From Rutpela maculata (Eukaryota; Arthropoda; Insecta; Coleoptera; Cerambycidae), in contig OW386293.2 in the NCBI GenBank assembly GCA_936432065.2, forward strand, positions 18,984,234 through 19,048,233: a stretch of 64,000 nucleotides of DNA, given 5' to 3'. The stretch's first letter is position 1, and each line of letters opens with the position of its first letter. The notes beneath the pieces were generated by a model. The model was given only the letters and a program-made list of their open reading frames with translations, made no database searches and was not told the origin of the DNA. Of this stretch, positions 56,276 to 64,000 are shown piece by piece. Made by a program: the position numbers and the translations under genes.

Positions 56276-56469
56276 CAACGCGCTAATTTATGGCTGTTTA
56301 AAATGAACTCAATATTTTTCAAAAAAAAAAAGTTTTTTTTTTTCGTTACTATTAGTAAAATTAAAAATATAATAAATATGCCATAAATCATTTTTTTATG
56401 TGAATTAAGTATTTCAACAATAATTTTTTTTTCTGGGAAAACCTATTCAAGATAAGTGTTATTTTTTTA

Positions 56470-57052
56470 CCCTGTACTAGGTCGTAACAGGTTTATGGTT
56501 CATTTCTATTAATAAGTTTAGAGGGTTCAAGCATTTTCATCAGTTATTGGAGCTTCTGTACAGTTTGATATTGTATTGGGGTAGTTTTCATCCCCTTAAG
56601 GGCGTGTCTCGATTTCTTTGTGTGAGCTCTAGTCAACACCTTCATTCATGTATTCAGCCAATAGACTTATATTATATTTCTATTCATGGAAGCTCCATAA
56701 CTCAATAGCATCATTTTTTCTTATTTTCATCCTTATAGGCTTGGCTCTTCTGAATTATTTAATGGATATACGGATTTTGCGATTTTAGATTTGAATTTTG
56801 CGTCTAAAAATTCTAAGAATATCGATTGTTCTGGCATAGCTGATAAATATTCATTTTTTGTGGGGCTATGTATTTTTGATATGCTCCTGTATTATATCAC
56901 GCACATCACAGCTTCAATCCCTCATATCTCAAAAACCAAACATATGCTTATCTTGAAATTTTGTATTCAGGATGTTCTCATTATTAACTATTATTTAGCA
57001 CTTAGTTTAAAACAAAATTTGGGGGCGAGAAAATTTTAAGATTATTATCGCT
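56470..57052 (-). repeat. Long inverted repeat J, right arm
   Basis: Inverted partner of 53088-53695. Ends near GGGGGCGAGAAAATTTTAAG, matching CTTTGTGTTATCGC and GCGAGAAAATGG in the left arm complement. No coding sequence is assigned; the frame 56791-57039 is within the repeat. Confidence 0.8.
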
Positions 57053-57679
57053 CATTTAGAATATAATTTATCACATTTGAATTAAAATGCAATACGATAT
57101 TTCTAGATAAAATTTCAACTGCTTAAAGTTGAACAAAGACTGCATTTTTGTGTGTAAAAAATAAGCTACCTATTTTTAAGTATTAGCACACAAATTTTTT
57201 GACTCAAGGTAAAAAAAAATATATATATCAGAAAGAGTGTTAGCTGTAAAATTTATTCTTAAAATGCATTTTGACTCTCATTTTGAGGGCAAAAATTACA
57301 TGAGATAATTTTTAAATGCCGAGGAAACCTCTTAGCACTCAACATCAGTTATCAATAAGAGACTGCTGGGGAAGCCTTGCCGTGGTCGCTGAAGAAAGTG
57401 AAAATCTGCAGCAAAATTTTAAATTTTGTATGTATTGTATTCCTGTGTGTCACATCAATTATGTTTTTCGTTTCAGAATTTCTCAGGGATCAATAAAATA
57501 TTTATTTTCGTTATTTTTAGTGTTTCCTACATTTTACAATGAAAAAATATTGGGTCGAGTTGCGGGAAAACGGTGGGTGATGGAGAAAAACTGATGTCAT
57601 TTTCGGATTCAGCACCCTTCAAAACTGTTAGATCACCCTAAAAAATAAAAAAAGTTTTCATATTTTTTTTTGCAGGCCC
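57053..57679. other. No gene seen
   Basis: AT-rich. The 92-codon frame at 57316-57594 has no recognised domain. Confidence 0.4.
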
Positions 57680-58012
57680 GTGTTATTTAATGTTTAAAAT
57701 AGGTAATTTTAAGTGAGCCGCAATTCGAAAACCAAAAATCAAAATGTTGTTAAATTTTGAACATGAGGGTTCTACAGCATACTGGTTAATAACATTGCAT
57801 TAGTTTTTCAACAAAAAAATGCCTAATATGATTTCTCGAAAAATCGACCGTTTTTTTTTCTAATAAAAATGCACGTCAATGACTGAAATAAGTTTTGTTT
57901 TACTCAAAAAGATATAGTAAGGATCATTGATACCGACCCAAATTTGGTGGAAATTGGATGACCAATAACTGAGTTAAGAAGGTGTTTCCACTTGATGTGG
58001 GTCACACTGTAT
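57680..58012 (-). repeat. Single arm of palindrome family N
   Basis: Aligns with 25780-26121 (ATTTAATGTTTAAAATAGG, ATGACCAATAACTGAGTTA) and ends GGGTCACACTGTA. The opposite arm is missing. Confidence 0.82.
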
Positions 58013-60094
58013 ATACTTTGATAAAAGTGGTGAACTTTAAGTCACTCTAATTCGACATAATTCCATACTTTTCAATCTTCATTTTTTATTTTATTTTTTA
58101 ACATTTATATACTCTATGATGGTATGATGGTGTATATTCTCTGCAAGAACGGGGGTATTTTTTAGCGTAATCTAAGAGTAGTTGTTCCACCATTATTTAG
58201 AGAGATGACTGCTAAATACAAAACATAACCCTCTCCCTTGTTTTGATATTCTTTACCATTCGTTCACATCAATCAATAAATTCTGAAATGTGGGTTAGTT
58301 TTGCCTCATTTTAGGGTGGCTTCCTTCTATTTTGGGGTTCGCTTAACCACCTCAGAGTAAAAAAATCCTTTGCGATAAACCAAAAATCTTTATTTAAATA
58401 CAACACCTTTGCGTTTGTTAACTACTTTTTGCATGAATTTATTGTTACCACAAATCAGGGATGATTTACCGTATTTTAGGGTTGTTTATTCGCTAAAGGT
58501 TCAAAATTTTGAGAGCATATGGGCTCCTCTGAGATCGAATTAGAACTTGAACTCAACAAGTTCAAAACCCCTACAATATCAGAATCTAATTACGTATTTT
58601 TTCAACTTTTTATTTCTAAACCCCTTTCAACCACTAATTTACTCCATTTTCAACCTAAGAATACATTTTTGGCATCTGGCATATTGAAATTTGAAATCAT
58701 CAACCCCAAAAACATCTAGAAACATAAGTTTAGAATGAAAAGTACGTATTTTGTCAAATTTTCATTTTTACACCCCTTTCACTTGATTTTCATCGTAAGA
58801 ATGAAATTTTAAATCAACAACCTCAAAAACCCTAGGATTGTACATTAGGGGTACTTTTTGCATGTACTTATTGTCACCATATATGTATGAGGGGAGATTT
58901 TACCCTACTCTAAGGGTGTTTTTTCACTCTAGCTCAAAATTTTGAGGGTGGGATTTTCTGAGCTCAGATCGAATTCAGCGTCGAAAAATACATTGGGCTA
59001 CTCGGGTCAACTTCCAGGATCAGGACTTTTATTTGTGGCTGGGTTATTTTATTGAACTTTTCATCTTTTTTGCTTCTTGTGACCCAAATTCTGAAGATGC
59101 CATATTGGAAAAAAAATTTCGGCGGCAAAACTAGATTTAGCATATCCAAATACTTAACTCTACCAAATTCGATAAAACGATAAAACAATGCAGATGATTC
59201 TTTCACTAAAAACTCCTCCATTCTATTCCGCAAATTTCATATCATAGAATTATGCATCTATCTATAATAGTTTTTAAAATGTCTCGATGCTGAAATTTAC
59301 CGTGTACTCTTCAGTCATCCTTTGTTTAAACAATTTCTGTAACATTTGTTAACAAAAATTTCGAAAATTATTTGACAGCATCAGAATCTAGAAAGAATAA
59401 GCTTTCCATTAGTTTGAAAATGATTAAGAAATATTAAAAAATAACCCTGTAAATGAGGTGGGAATATAAAATTAATCAATTTCTAGTGATACAAAAATTT
59501 TCGGAAAATATTTTTTTACGCTTTTTTGCAATCGCGGACAGAATGGCGCTCTCTGGATTTAGATGCGCAAGGTCATTCCAGATAATGTACATATTTTTTC
59601 AATACTATATCTTAGAGTGCCCACCCTGACATTTTAGGAGCGTCTTTTGAGAAGCTTGATTCCCGACTAAAGATAATTTTGTCAGAAACAACTTTTATTT
59701 TAACAATTTTTTTTATAAATGTCATATTTCCCGAGAAAATAGAGAAAAATCGATTTTTTAATAAAAAATACCCCCTTTCATCCCCCCTAGCTTCCCAGGA
59801 TCCGTAAAACTCCTAAACTTTTTTATTTCGTGAACTTTGGCCTATTTTGAACTTATAACCAAAGTTTAAGGTCTGCACAAATTTTTTTCGAGTTACAGTA
59901 AAATTTTCCTGTACTAAATAGTATATTTTCTCGAACTTTTTGGATGCTGTTTGTGACCCACTCCGAGTTATTATCGCTCTTCACAAAAACGGCTAATTTT
60001 CCAAGAGTAAAGTAGAGAACAAGAATTGTTACACAGACTGAAATAATTTTGTAACTTCTTCTAATTTAGTTAAAAACACTCTGCTTTATTTCAG
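58013..60094. other. No gene seen; diverged local duplication
   Basis: 58400-58560 and 58830-58990 share TACTTTTTGCATG, TTATTGT-ACCA and CTCAAAATTTTGAG in the same order, an old direct duplication about 430 bases apart. The end has the acceptor TTATTTCAG used by the next exon. Confidence 0.5.
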
Positions 60095-60295
60095 ATCAAC
60101 TAATTTATTTGAAAAGTAACGAGACTAATAAGTCCATATGCAATTGTTTGCAAAATTGTAACGAGGATTTAGTTATCACAACTAAATATGAATCAATAGT
60201 GTGGCTTAAGGTTACCGAATTGGTTATTGAAATATCCGAAGCCCCCCGTATTAGATATGTCAGAAGATTGATCTATTCGAAGTATGATTTGTTAG
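60095..60295 (+). CDS. DEG/ENaC (pickpocket-type) exon before TM2
   Basis: Acceptor CTTTATTTCAG| and donor TTAG|GTAAGT bound 201 nt, phase 1 at both ends. It encodes SICNCLQNCNEDLVITTKYE, then VTELVIEISEAPRIRYVRRL and IYSKYDLLG. The C-x-C-x3-C pattern, the beta strand ending RY.R and the DLLG entering TM2 are characteristic of pickpocket channels. The next exon should encode the glycine-rich TM2 pore segment, which I did not find before 64000. It matches the phase of the exon ending at 34970. Confidence 0.82.
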
Positions 60296-60535
60296 GTAAG
60301 TGGAATTTACAAGTGTACAGTTATTTTCTATTCACTCTCAATAGTATGTATTTTATGGTTTGAGCTCAAAAGTTATTAATACTCTTTTTAGTAGTTTAAA
60401 AATTGTTCACTAAACGCTAGGGTATGGAGTATGGAGTATGGAATTAGCAGGAGGGTAGTCAAAAAAAAAAAAAAAAACACAGCACTTAGGCCCCATTGGA
60501 CCCCTTGTACGTCCTCCCTCTAGGCAGACACTCAC
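60296..60535. other. Intron sequence with a poly-A run
   Basis: Includes a tandem GGTATGGAGTATGGAGTATG and an A17 run (about 60461-60477), then the 3' UTR of the minus-strand non-LTR fragment. Confidence 0.5.
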
Positions 60536-61729
60536 CTAGGCCTTCAACCAACCTAATCTTTCGAAGTAGGTGGTGATGTTGCCTAGGAGCATCTCCCTTA
60601 CATTGGCCAAGGTAGGCCAACGCTCTCCCAAAGTGGATTCTCTGGTTGATGAGACGGCTGAACAGTCACAGAGTACGTGTTGAACCGTCTCATCTTCTTG
60701 TTCACAACCTCTGCAAAGAGGTGTTTCACTTAATCTCATATTATATAGATGTTCCCTTAGCGGACAGTGTCCAGTCTGGATTCCTGTTATAGAACGTAGA
60801 TTCCTTCTGGTCATTTCCAGGTAGTCCATTGCTGTTTTCTTGTTGGGATATATGAGTAGTTCCCTAGCAAGCTGACAGCTGCTTGTTTCATCCCACAGCT
60901 TCTTAAATTCGTTGTGGGTGTTCTCCTTAATTAATTGTATTGTCGCCGTAATCGGTAACAGACTGGCCGGGCCCGGTCCAAAGATAGGTTGGCCTGCTGC
61001 CTTCTTGGCCAGTTTGTCGGCTTTTTTGTTGCCACTGCACTGTATGTGTCCTTTCACCCAGCATACCAAGATGTTGTTCATGCTGGAGGCACCCACAAGT
61101 GCTTGATGACATTCCCATACTGCTCCTGTGGTTATTTTGTAACTTCTCAGGGCTAGTAGTGATTGTCTACAGTCTGTGTAGATCCTGATTGTTTTGCCCG
61201 TAGTTTGTCTGCGGACAATCTCTTTTGCGGCTATGGTTATGCCCGCCAGTTCAGTTTGTACTATGCTGGCTCGCTTATCCATAGTCCATTTATATTGGAT
61301 TTGCAGGCTTCTGGAGTATATTCCACATCCTGCCCCCTACTTCTTTCTTGATCCGTTTGTGAAAATGTTAATCACACCTTCACCGGCGGTCTCGTTTTCA
61401 CTGTTTGTCTGTATTGTGTAGGGTCTATCAAAGACAAATCGGGGAGAGATACCATCTGTGCATGCCTGTAGAAGAGGCAGCCTGACAGCCTCATTCCACA
61501 GGCGACTTCTGGTCTCTCCACAGCCTACATTTGGTTGTAAGCCAACGGACTTGAGGCGTGCCATTGTTATTAAAGCCACTTCTCCTAGATATAGATCCAG
61601 TGGTGGCAGACACAGCATTACCTCCATTGCTCTCGTTGGAGTTGTTCGCATAGCTCCAGTTATGTCAGCCACCTCGCTGACATCTGCAAGAAACCGGACA
61701 CCGACGCTTAGATAAGGACATGTTAACAC
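60536..61729 (-). pseudogene. R1/Jockey-type non-LTR fragment: RT end, RNase H, zinc finger
   Basis: The upstream frame 61729-61337 holds the post-RT connector (ITGAMRTTPTRAMEVMLCLP, PPLDLYLGEVALITMARLKS) and the RNase H start INIFTNGSRK, where Asp of TDGS is Asn. After a frameshift near 61330, frame 61282-60536 continues with VQTELAGITIAAKEIV (Glu), IRIYTDCRQSLLAL (Asp), VKGHIQCSGNKKADKLA and LRSITGIQTGHCPLREHL, then finger CRGCEQEDETVQHVLCDC. It is the 3' half of ORF2. It is 5' truncated at about 61725, as common for target-primed insertions. Confidence 0.87.
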
Positions 61730-61865
61730 AATTCTATTACCAATGTTTTTTATTCAGTTACATTTTATTCGTTGTAAGAGCAACATGCAATAATAAAATT
61801 TAATTCATTTTGTGTGTAACGAAAATTGTTTTTAAAAATCTTCTTATAAGGGCTAGTATCTTATC

Positions 61866-61883
61866 TGGCGCAGTCTCGTGGAT
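61866..61883 (+). other. Primer binding site of element 4, tRNA-Ser type
   Basis: TGGCGCAGTCTCGTGGAT. Its first ten bases equal those of element 2's primer site, complementing a tRNA-Ser 3' end. Confidence 0.7.
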
Positions 61884-62276
61884 GGTGAATTTGAAGGGTA
61901 GTTTGAGTGAATATCAAACGTGTACTAGTGAACAAAAATCGTCCCTAGGAGCCCCATCTGTTCTACAGGGAATTCACCAATTTGAACCAACAACCTCCCA
62001 AGCCCGAAGAAGGAAACAAGAAGTTATACACCACTGGTAGAGGACAATCATCGCCAAAACCAGCTGTAAGTCCTGGGGGAAGAACGAATCTTTGGAACCT
62101 AAAGGCAGTAGTGTTAAGAAATTATTTTATAAGAAAAAGATGCTTCACGCCATCACAGGATTAATGTAAGTGCTCATTTTCCTTTAATTCCCATTTTTCT
62201 TTGCATTTATAAAATATTATTATAGTACAGTGCGTGTAGTTGTAATTTTCGACATATACGTAAGTTCTAATAATTT
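61884..62276 (+). other. Leader of element 4
   Basis: Non-coding between primer site and gag. A donor-like ATTAATG|TAAGTG occurs at about 62166 and could serve a spliced subgenomic RNA. Confidence 0.45.
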
Positions 62277-63790
62277 ATGTCCGATTTAGATATTTGCGAT
62301 TTAGTGAATCAAATAAATAATTTAAGTGTAGGCAGTAATACAGCACAAAGTCAAATTAATTCTATAATGCCGGATCGTGAAGAAGCACCGGGACAAGCAC
62401 CTATGCCGGTAACTATACAGGTACCTATACCGGCGGCACCATTACCAGTAAATTATCAACTCTTAAAACTCTATGTAGACACTGTTCCAAATTACGACGG
62501 CAACCCACACACGTTGGGAATATTTATTGATAATTGTGAAAATTTGTTTACTACCTTTTTCGATCCTAATAACCAACCTATTAATAATTTCGTTTTGCGA
62601 GCTATCATTGGCAAACTAACGGGTAGAGCTCTTAGTTTAATAGAACTGAATTAAGGTCATGGACAGAAATAAAAACTGCTTTAACTCGTAGTTTTGGAGA
62701 TCAACGCGACATTGATTGTTTAGTTCAGGATCTGATCGTTTTGCGTCCACAAAAAAATGAAACACCTTACAACTTTGGTATGAGATGTCAAGATGCTAGG
62801 AGTTTAATTATTTCAAAATTAAATAGTCTAGTAATGACAATAACCGAAAAAACTGTTAGATTAAAAAATTACGATGAATTAGCATTAAGAACTTTTATTA
62901 AGGGCCTCTCCGGTCAAGTTCAAAGTAATGTACGTTTACGCTGTCCGGATAATTTAGAAAAAGCTATGGGCTTTGCAATTGAAGAAGAAAATTTTCTATA
63001 TTCGCAACAAAGATCAAACACACTAAATACTCAAACTTCATTTAGGCCTTTAGAGCGTTTAGCCCCTTTTCGACCAAACAATACTTTTCAAAATCAGCAC
63101 AGACCTCCTTTAAATTTTGGCACGTATAACTTCCAACCAACGCCCAGTTTTCCACAATTGCAAGCTCCTCGACCAAATTTTATGCACCCTCAACAAAATT
63201 TCACTCGCAATTTCTACGCCCAATCAAATTGGCGTCCAAACAATAATTTTTCAATACAAAGGCAACCATTCTTACTACAAAGACCAAGCCAATTCGCCCC
63301 AAATCAAAGACCTCAAAATTTTAATCAAAACTTTAATCAAAATTTTAATCGAAATTTAAATCAACCATTTAATGCCCCATCTCAAAGAATCAATAACAAT
63401 TTTAAACCAGAACCGATGGACACTTCATCCGGCAATTCTCGAATCCCTCCAAACCCAAATTTTTCTCACAATGCACTTTTTACACAAAAAATAAACGAGG
63501 GTGACCAATTCGAAAACTCTTTTGAATATCATGCAAATTTCATCGATGACCATTACTATGAGAATCCCCAAGTTCCTTTGAACACGGGCTATTCAGACTA
63601 CTCTGCTGGAAATCCACAATACCCAATGGGAGCTGCTTGCAATGAATATCCATACGGAGAACAATTCGGTAATTTTGATGGTCAAGAACCTGACTATACG
63701 TCATTCGAGCAAAATCAAAGTCAAATCGAAGCTCAAAACTCTTGCGATGCAAATTTTCAACAGGGTACGAGTACACACAACCAGACGTAA
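62277..63790 (+). pseudogene. Gag of Gypsy element 4, one frameshift
   Basis: The first frame (125 codons) has the N-terminus and capsid start: LLKLYVDTVPNYDGNPHTLG, IFIDNCENLFTTFF and AIIGKLTGRALSLIEL. A frameshift near 62650 moves to the frame with RSWTEIKTALTRSFGDQRDI, LVQDLIVLRPQKNETPYNFG and YDELALRTFIKGLSGQVQSN. The tail is Asn/Gln/Pro-rich with NFNQ repeats (about 63315-63360), and no zinc knuckle is visible. This Gag resembles errantivirus-group Gags. It forms the particle shell. Confidence 0.85.
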
Positions 63791-64000
63791 TACAGTTAAA
63801 TTTTACTAAGGCCAACTTACCATATATTTTTATTCCCCAATTAAACGCAAATTTTCTTATTGACACAGGCAGTACCAAAAGTTTAATAGACCCGGAATTA
63901 GCATACAAATTTTACAGAAAATTTATTTATAAAGAAAAATTCAATATTCAAACGGCTCATAACATTAGCTACCATGACGAGGTAATAACTATACCAGTTT
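63791..64000 (+). CDS. Protease start of Gypsy element 4, cut by window end
   Basis: Frame after gag reads LPYIFIPQLNANFLIDTGST and KSLIDPELAYKFYRKF, an aspartic protease active site DTGS at about 63860. Pol continues outside the window. Confidence 0.82.

Larger units (their letters stand above)
34971..60094 (+). other. Inferred 25-kb intron of the DEG/ENaC gene
   Basis: Inferred from the two exons of one channel family, same strand, correct order (Cys-rich domain, then pre-TM2 segment), and matching phase 1 at both ends. Almost all of it is identified transposable or palindromic repeat sequence. A small exon could be hidden: many pickpocket proteins have a short Cys segment between these two blocks. 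If so it was not found. Confidence 0.6.
61866..64000 (+). mobile_element. Ty3/Gypsy element 4, 5' part
   Basis: Primer site, leader, gag and protease start, running off the right edge. Sequence between the non-LTR fragment (ending about 61725) and the primer site may be a short or truncated 5' LTR; it begins TGTTAACACA at about 61721. The partner LTR is outside the window. Confidence 0.82.

Overview
This is an AT-rich invertebrate nuclear window, almost certainly from an insect, and nearly all of it is transposable-element DNA. The insect assignment rests on an errantivirus-like element with an F-type env remnant, CsRn1-type and other Ty3/Gypsy elements, long-TIR palindromic repeats, Tc1/mariner debris, and two exons of a pickpocket-type DEG/ENaC sodium channel. 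I could not fix the order or species; a large beetle or hemipteran genome would fit. There is no operon structure and no bacterial content.

Layout. 1-5264: minus-strand Ty3/Gypsy element cut by the left edge (gag 3448-5079, then broken protease-RT-RNase H-integrase). 5265-7926: no gene seen. 7927-8536: a TIR MITE. 8570-19250: a large palindromic repeat (A). Its left arm is split by a complete errantivirus-like LTR element (8812-17201, TATA target duplication, 364-bp LTRs with two differences, broken gag, pol and env). Its right arm is split by palindrome B, palindrome D inside B, and mariner MITE C. 19336-20492: solo LTR with GTAC duplication. 20924-23440: palindromic MITE and a deleted minus-strand CsRn1-like element. 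23745-24115: RTE-like fragment.

24130-29389: a decayed DNA transposon with a perfect 9-bp target duplication and a two-exon transposase-like gene. Its intron carries palindromes N, F and G. 29541-34360: decayed plus-strand CsRn1-like element. 34691-34970: DEG/ENaC exon. Directly at its splice donor begins a TIR-bounded block (about 34979-46866). That block holds Tc1 and IS630-type debris, a full-length non-LTR retrotransposon (37781-42641, ATCTG duplication, FADD changed to FAND), a repeat family R with a terminal hairpin, and a 30-bp minisatellite.

47637-53087: palindromes H and I, an approximately 110-bp tandem array and a transposon-protein fragment. 53088-57052: a long inverted repeat around mixed debris, including an RNase H fragment and a tRNA-derived SINE. 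60095-60295: the next DEG/ENaC exon, in matching phase, so 34971-60094 reads as one TE-filled intron of about 25 kb. 60536-61729: minus-strand R1/Jockey-type fragment. 61866-64000: 5' part of a plus-strand Gypsy element running off the right edge.

The only likely host gene is the DEG/ENaC channel. The rest records layered transposition: element inside element at least three levels deep, with several insertions dated by target duplications.
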